Under the pieces are notes generated by a model that did no database searches, was not told where the DNA came from, and saw only the letters and a program-made list of their open reading frames with translations. Position numbers and translations under genes: made by a program. Positions 37,510-45,551 of a DNA stretch of 64,000 nucleotides are shown here, piece after piece. The stretch spans positions 155,352 to 219,351 of the forward strand of contig UQKQ01000002.1 in NCBI GenBank assembly GCA_900541645.1, given 5' to 3'. Source of the DNA: an uncultured Collinsella sp. GTDB taxonomy: Bacteria; Actinomycetota; Coriobacteriia; Coriobacteriales; Coriobacteriaceae. Every line of letters begins with the position of its first letter. Position 1 is the stretch's first letter.

Positions 37510-37833
37510 CCCGACCATGCGGCAATCGTCATCTCCCACAGTGGCCTTGTCCCCAACCTCAAGGAAATCTTGCCGATCCTCAGCAATCGGCATGTCCCCT
37601 TCATCGTTATCGGCACGCCATATTGCGCGCGCCTGCATCCCGGCTTTACTGCCTACCTTACGGTGAGCGATCACGAGAGCATGACGCACCGCATCACGCA
37701 ATTTGCAAGCCACATCGCCGTGCAATACGTACTCGATTCGCTCTACAGCAGCTACTTCGCCAAAGATTACGACCGCTGCGCCGAGTTTCTCGAGCAATCG
37801 TTTCCCTACACCCGCCTGCCGGGGCTTAAATAA
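37510..37833 (+). pseudogene. Remnant of an RpiR-family regulator (SIS domain)
   Basis: The frame reads AAIVISHSGLVPNLKEILPI then VPFIVIGTPYCARLHPGFTA and YLTVSDHESMTHRITQFASH, ending in TRLPGLK and TAA. This is the sugar-isomerase (SIS) domain of an RpiR/MurR-type regulator; the N-terminal HTH_6 domain is absent. It begins exactly where the GH1 remnant on the other strand ends, so one deletion removed the 5' halves of both divergent genes. Confidence 0.85.
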
Positions 37834-37851
37834 AACGAGCGAGGATTATTG

Positions 37852-37970
37852 GACGCTCAAATCACGAGAGTGGATAATCTCCCACTTTGAGCCCACAAAC
37901 AGGCCAAAAACGGGAGATTATCCACTCTCATTCTGAGGGCACTCATTTAAGTCTGTCCCCAATGAGTGCC
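37852..37970. repeat. 119-bp compound repeat, copy 2
   Basis: Second copy of the block at 13861-13979: 18-bp inverted repeat GAGAGTGGATAATCTCCC (37866-37883 and 37912-37929) plus GGCACTCATT...AATGAGTGCC (37938-37970) with the CTGTCCCC core. It is followed immediately by structured element B. Confidence 0.8.
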
Positions 37971-37971
37971 C

Positions 37972-38135
37972 GCCGCAGGTTGAGCATAAGTCAGCGAAAA
38001 CGTCCCTAAGCGAGCAAGGTGACGTGAAAGAGGAGGGAAGCGTACTTTGGTACGCGACCGACGATTGAACGTCAGATTGCCGCTTAGGGGCGTTTGCAGC
38101 GTCGAGCCGTTACGCGGTTCGTAGAACCGCGTAAC
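37972..38135. repeat. Structured repeat element, copy B
   Basis: Nearly identical to copy A through the main hairpin (outer stem 37998-38011 with 38082-38095; one stem change makes a G-T pair instead of A-T). It adds a 3' hairpin GTTACGCGGTTC-GTA-GAACCGCGTAAC (38109-38135) whose last base is the first base of the pyrE stop complement. Together with the 119-bp repeat it fills the 300-bp gap before pyrE. Confidence 0.85.
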
Positions 38136-38815
38136 TACCTAACTCCGTACTGCTCGTAGTAGGCATCGATGGCGGTCTTGAGTTCGTCATCGATGACGAC
38201 CTTGCCGTCGATCTCGTGATTGTAGAGGGTCTCGACGACCTCTGCCATAGAAACGATGCTCGCGACGGGGAAACCGTACTTGGCCTCGATCTCCTTCTGC
38301 GCGGTAGTCACGCCGCCCTTGCCGACCTCCATGCGGTTGAGCGAGACAATAAGGCCCTTGATCTCGACATCGGCAGCAGCCGTGACCTTGGGATAGGTCT
38401 CGTCGATAGACTTGCCGCTGGTGGTGACGTCCTCGACCATCACCACGCGATCGCCATCCTGAGGCTCATAACCCAGCAGGTTGCCCTTGTCGGCACCGTG
38501 GTCCTTGGCCTCCTTGCGGTCGCAGCAGTACTTGACCTCCTTGCCGTACAGCTCGTGGTAGGCAATTGCGGTCACGACGGCCAGCGGAATACCCTTGTAG
38601 GCCGGTCCAAACAGCACATCGAAGTCGTCGCCAAAGTTATCGTGGATGGCCTGGGCGTAATACTCGCCCAGCTTCTTGAGCTGATAGCCCGTCACGTAAG
38701 CGCCAGCGTTCATAAAGAACGGGGACTGGCGGCCACTCTTGAGCGTAAAGCTACCGAACTTAAGAACGTCGGACTCGACCATGAACTTGATGAACTCTTG
38801 CTTGTAAGCCTCCAT
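38135..38815 (-). CDS. pyrE: Orotate phosphoribosyltransferase PyrE
   Basis: 226 residues from the ATG at 38815 (GAGAGGAG upstream). It joins orotate and PRPP to make OMP in pyrimidine synthesis. The PRPP-binding motif is DRVVMVEDVTTSGKS (residues ~130-145); N-terminal FGSFTLKSGRQSPFFMNAG and FGPAYKGIPLAV are also typical. Length fits the longer PyrE group of Gram-positive gut bacteria. It is transcribed alone here, away from other pyr genes. Confidence 0.95.
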   Translation of the reverse strand: MEAYKQEFIKFMVESDVLKFGSFTLKSGRQSPFFMNAGAYVTGYQLKKLGEYYAQAIHDNFGDDFDVLFGPAYKGIPLAVVTAIAYHELYGKEVKYCCDRKEAKDHGADKGNLLGYEPQDGDRVVMVEDVTTSGKSIDETYPKVTAAADVEIKGLIVSLNRMEVGKGGVTTAQKEIEAKYGFPVASIVSMAEVVETLYNHEIDGKVVIDDELKTAIDAYYEQYGVR

Positions 38816-38944
38816 GCGGGCTCCTCTCGTAATCGCGTACGTGCCTTCCAGTTTAGCGCAGGCAGGGCGCGTTGCGGGCGCGCTTTGGGGCCTCGGCATT
38901 CTGTAAAGGCTTTGTCAGGGGCAATGGTTTTCCAAACAAAGGGG

Positions 38945-38973
38945 TTGACACGACAAACCCCCTCATCAAGAAT
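38945..38973 (+). promoter_or_regulatory. Promoter before the mgtA leader
   Basis: TTGACA at 38945-38950, 17-bp spacer, AAGAAT at 38968-38973. It drives rightward transcription across the small ORF at 39040 toward mgtA. Confidence 0.5.
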
Positions 38974-39039
38974 ACGGGCGGATTAAAACGGGTACGAGAT
39001 ACCCAAAGTGCGCCGCGCCCGGCCTTAAGGAGGTGTGCC

Positions 39040-39111
39040 ATGGAAGGCAGTCATAGTCGAAAAACCTGCATGTCGCCCTCGGCACGCCGCGAGGATTCCG
39101 CACACGCATAA
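39040..39111 (+). CDS. Possible leader peptide upstream of mgtA (23 codons)
   Basis: A 23-codon ORF, MEGSHSRKTCMSPSARREDS plus AHA, with one of the best Shine-Dalgarno sequences in the window (TAAGGAGGTG, 6 nt before ATG). It lies 140 nt before the mgtA start, behind a TTGACA promoter and before a hairpin repeat. In enterobacteria mgtA has a short leader ORF (mgtL) that senses Mg2+ and proline; this one is not proline-rich, so any regulatory role is inferred from position only. It could also be a short independent protein. Confidence 0.5.
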   Translation: MEGSHSRKTCMSPSARREDSAHA

Positions 39112-39133
39112 GCGCCAACAGCCGATCGTCAAA

Positions 39134-39168
39134 ACCACCACAAAGGTGCCTGTCCCCTTCGTGGTGAT
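39134..39168. repeat. ACCACCACAAAG hairpin, copy 4
   Basis: ACCACCACAAAG / CTTCGTGGTGAT with the core inverted (GTGCCTGTCCCC). It lies in the mgtA leader, 84 nt before the mgtA start. Confidence 0.75.
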
Positions 39169-39251
39169 TTGAAAGCATGACGTGAGCGACATCTAGGTCT
39201 TTTGAAGCAAATACGACACGTACGCTAACTCCCTTCAACAAGGAGGACCCT

Positions 39252-42020
39252 ATGCTGATGCTCAAAACCGCCACGGTACTCGAAGCTATCTCCAAGCGCC
39301 GCCGCACGGCGCGCCCTGCCGCTCACACCGGCCTGTCCAAGAACACCATATTCGCCGCCACCCATAGCGCCGAGGACACTCTCGTACTGCTTGACGCCAC
39401 GGCAAACGGCCTCACCGCCGAGCAGGCAACCGAGCGCCTGGACGCCTCCGGCCCCAACACCATCGAGGCACCGACCAAGACGCTCGCCCGCCGTATCGCC
39501 GACGCCTTTGTCGACCCCTTCGCCGGCATCCTCGCCGCTCTCGCGCTGGTCTCGCTCTACATCGACGTGCTCGCCGTGCCCGAGCCGCAGCGCGACCCCT
39601 CCACGGTCATCGTCATCGGCATCATGTTGCTGGTATCGGGCGGTATGAAGTTTATCCAAGAAGCCCGCAGTAGCAATGCGGCCGAGGCCCTCAAGGACCT
39701 GGTCTCCAACACTTGCACCGCTCTGCGCGACGGTGCGCGCGTCGAGATCCCCTTCGACGAGCTCGTCCCCGGTGATGTGATCCGCCTCTCTGCCGGAGAT
39801 ATGGTGCCGGCCGATGCCCGCGTCATCACCGCGCGCGATCTGTTTGTGATCGAGTCCGCACTCACCGGCGAGAGCGAGGCCGTCGAGAAGACCGCTGCCA
39901 TCACCGTCGTCGAGGGTGCCGACGGCTCCGCGCTGCCACTCTCCGCCTGCAAGAACATCGTCTTTACCGGCACCTCCGTGCAAAACGGCACCGCCATGGC
40001 GCTCGTCGTTGCCACCGGCTCGGACACTTACCTGGGCGGCATCGCCAAGATGCTCAACGGGCGCGGCGAGAAGAGCGCGTTTGACCGCGGCGTCTCGAGC
40101 GTCTCCATGCTGCTCGTACGCCTCATGCTCGTTATGGCGCCGGCCGTCTTTGCCATCAACGCCGCCACCAAGGGCAACGTCATCGACGCGCTGCTGTTCG
40201 CCACGAGCGTGGCCGTTGGCATCACGCCGCAGATGCTCCCCGTCATCGTGGCCACGAGCCTGTCGCAGGGCGCCAAGGACCTCGTCCGTCGTCAGGTTAT
40301 CGTCAAGGAACTGCCGGCGATCCAAAACCTGGGTGCCATGGATGTCCTGTGCTGCGACAAGACCGGCACCCTCACCGAGGACCGCATCGTGCTCGAGCGC
40401 TACCTCAACACCGATGGCAACGAGGACGCACGCGTGCTGCGCCATGCGTTTTTGAACAGCTTCTTCCAGACCGGCCTCAAAAACCTTATCGACCTGGCCG
40501 TCATCGACCGTGCCGACGTGACGCCCTCGGCCACAGCGCCCGATTCCATGCTGGGCCAGAGCCTGCGCGACCGCTATACCAAGGTCGACGAGGTGCCCTT
40601 TGATTTCTCGCGCCGTCGCCTGAGCGTAGTTGTCGCCGATGCCCAAGGCAAAACCCAGATGGTCACCAAGGGCGCTGCCGAGGAAATGCTCGAGATCTGT
40701 TCCTTTGTCGAGGTCGATGGCATCGCCCAGCCTCTCACCGAAGATAAGCTCGCCCAGATTCGTAAGCAGGTCGCCGGACTCAACGCCGAGGGCCTGCGCG
40801 TGATTGCCGTGGCGCAGAAGACCAATCCGCGCTGCGTGGGCGAGTTTGGCATCGCCGACGAGTGCGACATGGTGCTGATGGGTTTTTTGGCCTTCCTCGA
40901 TCCGCCCAAAGCAAGTGCCGCGGGCGCCGTCGCCATCCTCGAGGCCAAGGGCGTGGCGGTCAAGGTCCTGACCGGCGACAACGACCGCGTCGCCGCCACC
41001 GTCTGCGAACAGATCGGCATCGACGCGAGCAACGTCTTGCTCGGCTCCGAGATCGATGCACTCGATGACGCCGAACTTGCCGAGCGCGCTGAGAAAACCT
41101 ATCCGTTCGCCAAGCTCTCGCCGCTGCAGAAGGCGCGCCTGGTGCGCGTCATGCGCGAGCTGCTCGGCCACACCGTGGGCTTTATGGGCGACGGCATCAA
41201 CGACGCCGCCGCCATGCGTGCGAGCGATTGCGGCATCTCGGTCGATTCGGCCGTCGACATTGCCAAGGAATCCGCCGATATCATCTTGCTTCAGAAGGAC
41301 CTGGGCGTGCTCGAGCGCGGCATCATCGAAGGCCGCCGCACCTACGGCAACCTGCTCAAGTACCTCAAGACCACGGTGAGCTCCAACTTTGGCAATGTGA
41401 TGTCCGTGACCGCCGCGAGCCTGTTCTTGCCGTTTTTGCCCATGAGAGCCCTGCAGCTGGTGCTGCTGTCGCTGGTCTACGAGATCGTGTGCATCGCGCT
41501 GCCGTGGGATACCGTCGACGACGCCTGGACCGCCCGCCCGCGCGCCTGGGACGCCGCGTCCATCAAGGGCTTTATGCTCGAGCTGGGCCCCGTGAGCTCG
41601 CTGTTTGACATCGTGACCTTCGCCGCGCTCTTCTTTGTGGTGTGCCCCGCCGCCGCGGCGGCAAGCTGGTCCGAGCTTGCCGCCGCGGGCGACGTCGCGG
41701 GTATGGCGACCTTTGCTGCGCTCTTCCAGAGTGGCTGGTTTGTCGAGTCCATGTGGTCGCAGACGCTCGTGATCCACATGCTGCGCTCCCCGCGCCTGCC
41801 GAGCCCGCGCGACCACGCCGCGCCCGCGCTGTGCGTTCTCACCGTGCTGGGCCTGGCGCTCGTCACTTGGCTGCCGGCAAGCCCCATCGCCGATGCACTG
41901 GGCCTCATGCCGCTGCCGACGAGCTTCTTCGCGCTGCTCATCGGCATTGTCGCCGCCTACATCGCGCTCACCCAACTGGCCAAGCGCCGCTACATCGCCC
42001 GCCACGGCGAGCTGCTGTAA
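39252..42020 (+). CDS. mgtA: Magnesium-transporting P-type ATPase
   Basis: 922 residues, full length for the P3B group (MgtA/MgtB). It imports Mg2+ at ATP cost when magnesium is low. Visible features: actuator LTGESEAVEK, phosphorylation site CCDKTGTLTED, nucleotide-binding KGAAEEMLE, hinge VLTGDNDRVA and MGDGINDAAAMRASDCGISV, and about ten transmembrane helices, including the family's C-terminal block (PLQKARLVRV...; MWSQTLVIHML). AGGAGG precedes the ATG. The 436-bp region upstream carries a promoter, a small ORF and a hairpin repeat, suggesting leader-based control. Confidence 0.95.
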   Translation: MLMLKTATVLEAISKRRRTARPAAHTGLSKNTIFAATHSAEDTLVLLDATANGLTAEQATERLDASGPNTIEAPTKTLARRIADAFVDPFAGILAALALVSLYIDVLAVPEPQRDPSTVIVIGIMLLVSGGMKFIQEARSSNAAEALKDLVSNTCTALRDGARVEIPFDELVPGDVIRLSAGDMVPADARVITARDLFVIESALTGESEAVEKTAAITVVEGADGSALPLSACKNIVFTGTSVQNGTAMALVVATGSDTYLGGIAKMLNGRGEKSAFDRGVSSVSMLLVRLMLVMAPAVFAINAATKGNVIDALLFATSVAVGITPQMLPVIVATSLSQGAKDLVRRQVIVKELPAIQNLGAMDVLCCDKTGTLTEDRIVLERYLNTDGNEDARVLRHAFLNSFFQTGLKNLIDLAVIDRADVTPSATAPDSMLGQSLRDRYTKVDEVPFDFSRRRLSVVVADAQGKTQMVTKGAAEEMLEICSFVEVDGIAQPLTEDKLAQIRKQVAGLNAEGLRVIAVAQKTNPRCVGEFGIADECDMVLMGFLAFLDPPKASAAGAVAILEAKGVAVKVLTGDNDRVAATVCEQIGIDASNVLLGSEIDALDDAELAERAEKTYPFAKLSPLQKARLVRVMRELLGHTVGFMGDGINDAAAMRASDCGISVDSAVDIAKESADIILLQKDLGVLERGIIEGRRTYGNLLKYLKTTVSSNFGNVMSVTAASLFLPFLPMRALQLVLLSLVYEIVCIALPWDTVDDAWTARPRAWDAASIKGFMLELGPVSSLFDIVTFAALFFVVCPAAAAASWSELAAAGDVAGMATFAALFQSGWFVESMWSQTLVIHMLRSPRLPSPRDHAAPALCVLTVLGLALVTWLPASPIADALGLMPLPTSFFALLIGIVAAYIALTQLAKRRYIARHGELL

Positions 42021-42048
42021 CTTCACCGGCACCCTCGTCAAGGATGTT

Positions 42049-42090
42049 TGGGCCGCCGCGACCCGCCCCCGCTGGCCGCGGCGGCCCAAA
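42049..42090. repeat. GC hairpin after mgtA
   Basis: TTTGGGCCGCCGCG pairs with CGCGGCGGCCCAAA around a GC-rich loop, about 30 nt after the mgtA stop. No T-run. Confidence 0.6.
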
Positions 42091-42159
42091 ACAGCTAAAA
42101 ACGCCCCTCACCCCCGCTTTAATTTCTTTTGCAAGTTTTAACTTCTTTTGCTTTCTTTC

Positions 42160-42205
42160 ACTTCTTTTAACAAGGCGCCCGGCGGGCATAAGTTGCTCGC
42201 CGGGG
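42160..42205. repeat. Direct repeat flanking the second ATPase gene, left copy
   Basis: ACTTCTTTTAACAAGGC then CCCG, CGGGCATA and TGCTCGCCGGG. It matches 43687-43732 at 41 of 45 positions in the same orientation; the two copies bracket the ATPase gene. Confidence 0.75.
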
Positions 42206-42280
42206 GTGTCGGTTCGACGAAGAGGCCTCAGCCGTAGCAACGGATTGCCCAGCGAGAGATTTCCCAAGTGCCAACTCAAA

Positions 42281-42384
42281 CAGTACATGTTTAATCTGTT
42301 TCGTTAATTGAATTGCGTAAATATGGTTAACCAAAGAATTGATATTTGGTTAAATAGTAACTGTATATTTGGTTAAATGTACTG
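42281..42384 (+). promoter_or_regulatory. AT-rich repeat cluster before the second ATPase gene
   Basis: Outer inverted pair CAGTACAT (42281-42288) and ATGTACTG (42377-42384); two direct copies of ATTTGGTTAAAT (42344-42355 and 42367-42378); and the palindrome GGTTAACC (42325-42332). It ends 20 bp before the start codon and looks like a multi-site operator. Confidence 0.6.
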
Positions 42385-42403
42385 GTAAACAATGGTGATA
42401 ATT

Positions 42404-43669
42404 ATGCCAAAGAAGTACTACACTAGAATTATCGAAAATGAGCTTGACCAGCTGCTGGGTATATTCGGCGCCGTTCTCATCGAAGGACCGAAATGGTGCG
42501 GAAAGACGACCACGGCCGGGACCCGTGCGGCGTCCAGGCTCCTTCTCATGGACCCGTCCCGCAACTTCGAGAATCGCTTGCGTGCCGAGACTGACCCGGC
42601 TCTTGCCGTTTCCGGCGAGGTGCCGCGGCTGATTGACGAGTGGCAGGAGGTTCCGAAACTTTGGGACGCGGCGCGGTTTGAGTGCGACAACCGCGGCGGC
42701 GAGCCTGGCCAGTTCATATTTACGGGGTCGGCGACGCCGCGAGACGACGAACGGCCGATGCACAGTGGCGCTGGAAGGTTCGCTAAATTGCGCATGGATA
42801 CCATGACGCTTTTCGAGCTTGGGAAATCCAGCGGCGCGGTTAAGCTGTCGGGCATTATTTCTGGCGAAAAGTTCAATGGCGCTTTCGGATCGCTGGATTC
42901 CGCCTCGATTGCCGAGTGCGTTGTCCGTGGCGGATGGCCCGCGGCGGTCGGTCGCGATGCGCTGGCTGCGTCGGCGATGGCGAAACGTTACATCGGCATA
43001 GTCGCCGAAGAAGATTTGTCTCGTGTCGACGGCTCTCGCCGCGATCCCGAAAAGGTCAAAGCCGTCATCGAATCGCTTGCGCGCAATGAATCCACTTTGG
43101 CGACACTCAAGACGCTCGTAGCCGATCTTGGCGGAGAGGTGTCGAGACAGACGGCGGCATCATATATATCCCTTCTCGCTCGGGTTAGTTTCGTTCGCGA
43201 TATTCCCGCATGGAACCCCGCAATGAGATCTCCCGTGCACTTAAGAGAATCGAAGAAGCATCATCTCGCTGATCCGTCACTGGCGGCCGCTGCGCTCGGA
43301 GCGACTCCGGCGACATTGCTGCTAGATTTCAAGACGCTTGGGCTGCTTTTTGAATCGTTGGCCCTTCATGATTTGTGGGTTTATGCGCAGGCAAATGGAA
43401 TGGGCCTCTATCACTATCACGATTCTCGCGATCTAGAAGTCGATGCAGTCATTGCGGCTCCCGGTGGAACGTGGATCCCGGTCGAAATCAAGCTCAGCTC
43501 CGCCCAAATCGAAGAGGCGTCTGACAGCCTTATTGCTGTCGAGAAGCGTATGGTTGCCGCCGGAAACAACCCGCCAGTTTCGAAAGTCGTAATCATCGGG
43601 TTTGGTTCGCAAGCCTATGTCACTGACCGCGGCGTCCAAGTTGTTCCGCTGGATGTGCTCGCGCCGTAG
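42404..43669 (+). CDS. AAA-family ATPase with DUF4143 domain, second copy
   Basis: 421 residues from the ATG at 42404 (GGTGAT upstream; the frame opens four codons earlier). Walker A is EGPKWCGKTTT, Walker B RLIDEWQEVP, sensor FTGSATP; a winged-helix-like middle (ETVSRQTAASYISLLARVSFV, in part) and C-terminal DUF4143 with HHLADPSLAAAAL and RDLEVDAVI...VEIKL follow. It is only distantly similar to the ATPase at 4602-5954. Direct repeats on both sides and an AT-rich upstream region suggest recent insertion between mgtA and the glucosidase gene. Confidence 0.9.
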   Translation: MPKKYYTRIIENELDQLLGIFGAVLIEGPKWCGKTTTAGTRAASRLLLMDPSRNFENRLRAETDPALAVSGEVPRLIDEWQEVPKLWDAARFECDNRGGEPGQFIFTGSATPRDDERPMHSGAGRFAKLRMDTMTLFELGKSSGAVKLSGIISGEKFNGAFGSLDSASIAECVVRGGWPAAVGRDALAASAMAKRYIGIVAEEDLSRVDGSRRDPEKVKAVIESLARNESTLATLKTLVADLGGEVSRQTAASYISLLARVSFVRDIPAWNPAMRSPVHLRESKKHHLADPSLAAAALGATPATLLLDFKTLGLLFESLALHDLWVYAQANGMGLYHYHDSRDLEVDAVIAAPGGTWIPVEIKLSSAQIEEASDSLIAVEKRMVAAGNNPPVSKVVIIGFGSQAYVTDRGVQVVPLDVLAP

Positions 43670-43686
43670 TGCAATTGCAAGTTTTT

Positions 43687-43738
43687 ACTTCTTTTAACAA
43701 GGCACCCGACGGGCATAGGCTGCTCGCCGGGCGCCTTG
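43687..43738. terminator. Direct repeat, right copy, forming a terminator-like stem
   Basis: Right copy of the 45-bp repeat at 42160. Here it forms a long stem, CAAGGCACCCG(A)CGGGCA with TGCTCGCCGGGCGCCTTG (43698-43738), convergent between the ATPase gene and the glucosidase gene ending at 43767. Confidence 0.65.
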
Positions 43739-43766
43739 GTTAGGATGCTATTGCTGTTGAGAACGC

Positions 43767-45197
43767 CTAGGCCAAATCTTCGCCGTTGGTGGCGATAACC
43801 TTCTTGTACCAGTCAAAGCTCTTCTTCTTGGAACGCTTGAGGGTGCCGTTGCCGGCGTCGTCGCGGTCCACATAGATAAAGCCGTAGCGCTTGGACATCT
43901 CGCCCGTACCGGCCGAGACCAGGTCGATCGGGCCCCAGGTGGTGTAGCCCAGCAGGTCAACGCCGTCCTCGGTCACCGCATCGCGCATCGCGGCAATATG
44001 CTGACGCAGGAAGTCGATACGGTAGTCGTCGTTGATAGAACCATCCTCCTCGACAACATCCCTGGCACCCAGACCGTTCTCAACCACAAACAGCGGCTTC
44101 TGATAACGGTCGTACAGGTCATTAAGGGTGATGCGGAAGCCCAGCGGATCGATGGCCCAGCCCCACTGGCTCTCCTGCAGGTAGGGGTTCTTGGCGCCGG
44201 CGAAGGCGTTGCCCTGGGTGCGCTTGACATCGGGGTTGTCGGCACCGGCAGAGCAACGGGTGCTGTAGTAACTAAAGCTGATGAAGTCGACGGTGTTGGC
44301 AGCCAGGACCTCGCGGTCCTCGTCGGTCATGCCCACATCGATGCCCAGGCGCTCGAGTTTCTTGACGGCATAGGCCGGGTAGTAACCGCGGCTCTGGACG
44401 TCGACGAAGAAGTAATTGTCCTGGTTGTCAAGCTGAGCCTGGCGTACATCGCCCGGACGGCATCTGTAGGGATAGTAGGTGCCCGCGGCGAGCATGCAGC
44501 CGATCTTGACCTCGGGGTCGATCTCGTGGGCGATCTTGGTTGCCCAAGCGCTGGCGACGAGCTCGTTGTGGGCGGCCAGGTACTCGACGGCTTCCTTGTT
44601 CTCGCCCTCCTCAAAGACCAGGCCGGCACCCATAAACGGCAGGTGAAGGATCATGTTGATCTCGTTGAAGGTGAGCCAGTACTTCACCAGGCCCTTGTAG
44701 CGGGTGAAGATCGTGGTCGCGAGGTTCTTGTAGAAGTCGATGAGCTTGCGGTTGCGCCAGCCGCCGTACTCCTTGATGAGGTGGACGGGGCAGTCGAAGT
44801 GCGTGATGGTCACGAGCGGCTCGATGCCGTGCGCCTGGCACTCGCGGAACACGTCCTCGTAAAAGGCCAGGCCGGCCTCGTTGGGCTCGGCCTCGTCACC
44901 GTTGGGGAAGATACGGGTCCAGGCCAGGCTCACGCGGAAGGTCTTAAAGCCCATCTCGGCAAAGAGGGCAATGTCCTCCTTGTAGTGATGGTAGAAATCG
45001 ATGCCGGTCTGCGCGGGATAGTAATAGCCGTCCTCGAAGTCGAGCATCTTGCGCTGGCCGGAGACCACCGCGTAACGCTCCGGGCCGTGCGGCGCCACAT
45101 CCACGTTGGCCAGGCCGCGACCGTCAACGTTGTACGCGCCCTCGCACTGGTTGGCAGCCGTCGCGCCGCCCCACAGGAAGTCATTACGGAAAGCCAT
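43767..45197 (-). CDS. Glycoside hydrolase family 1, 6-phospho-beta-glucosidase
   Basis: 476 residues, complete TIM barrel. The acid/base is in YWLTFNEINM and the nucleophile in LFVVENGLGARD; the N-terminus FLWGGATAANQCEGAY and the C-terminal MSKRYGFIYVDRDDAGNGT with SKKKS are typical of phospho-beta-glucosidases of the PTS type (Ser-Lys-x-Tyr phosphate contact near MSKRYGF). It cleaves PTS-imported phosphorylated beta-glucosides in the cytoplasm. AAAGGATC precedes the ATG. No PTS permease is adjacent; the glucose-type IIA at 36648 could serve. It matches the GH1 remnant at 37259. Confidence 0.93.
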   Translation of the reverse strand: MAFRNDFLWGGATAANQCEGAYNVDGRGLANVDVAPHGPERYAVVSGQRKMLDFEDGYYYPAQTGIDFYHHYKEDIALFAEMGFKTFRVSLAWTRIFPNGDEAEPNEAGLAFYEDVFRECQAHGIEPLVTITHFDCPVHLIKEYGGWRNRKLIDFYKNLATTIFTRYKGLVKYWLTFNEINMILHLPFMGAGLVFEEGENKEAVEYLAAHNELVASAWATKIAHEIDPEVKIGCMLAAGTYYPYRCRPGDVRQAQLDNQDNYFFVDVQSRGYYPAYAVKKLERLGIDVGMTDEDREVLAANTVDFISFSYYSTRCSAGADNPDVKRTQGNAFAGAKNPYLQESQWGWAIDPLGFRITLNDLYDRYQKPLFVVENGLGARDVVEEDGSINDDYRIDFLRQHIAAMRDAVTEDGVDLLGYTTWGPIDLVSAGTGEMSKRYGFIYVDRDDAGNGTLKRSKKKSFDWYKKVIATNGEDLA

Positions 45198-45357
45198 GCA
45201 TCGATCCTTTCACACGCTGTTTGTCGTGGCTTCAGTATCCCCGTAAGCAGCGCGCCACTCAACGGCAACGGCGCAGGTCGGCACTTCTTTTCGCGCACAG
45301 ACGCCCGGCAGCCGCCCCCGTCTGACACTTTTTGATACCTGCCCGCCCAAACCGCCA

Positions 45358-45391
45358 ACCACCACAAAGGGGACAGGCACCTTTGCGGCGG
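45358..45391. repeat. ACCACCACAAAG hairpin, copy 5
   Basis: ACCACCACAAAG, GGGGACAGGCAC, CTTTGCGGCGG; two changes in the right arm. Followed after 15 bp by the TGTAACA array, as copy 1 is preceded by one. The stretch 45198-45357 holds the glucosidase promoter region and no gene. Confidence 0.75.
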
Positions 45392-45406
45392 ATTGGGCCC
45401 GGTTTG

Positions 45407-45543
45407 TCTCGATCTGTAACAGTTAGGCAGCCAAAACCGGGCCTGGTGTTACAGATCGAGATTGTTCGTTCTATCCCCTACAATTTGTCTCGATCTGTAA
45501 CAGGTAGAGACGATTTAGCCCGATAGATGTTACAGATTGAGAC
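45407..45543. repeat. Two tandem TGTAACA palindromes
   Basis: Units 45407-45461 and 45488-45543, each TCTCGATCTGTAACA ... TGTTACAGAT(C/T)GAGA. Same family and period as 9293-9509. The last unit ends 8 nt after the DUF4867 stop codon. Confidence 0.8.
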
Positions 45544-45551
45544 GGAAGATT

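Noticed and set aside
39225..42089. Long open frame (over 900 codons) antisense to mgtA
   Set aside because: Its composition is the His/Gly/Arg/Asp-rich pattern that arises opposite high-GC coding DNA; it has no ribosome site and no domain, while mgtA on the other strand is unmistakable.
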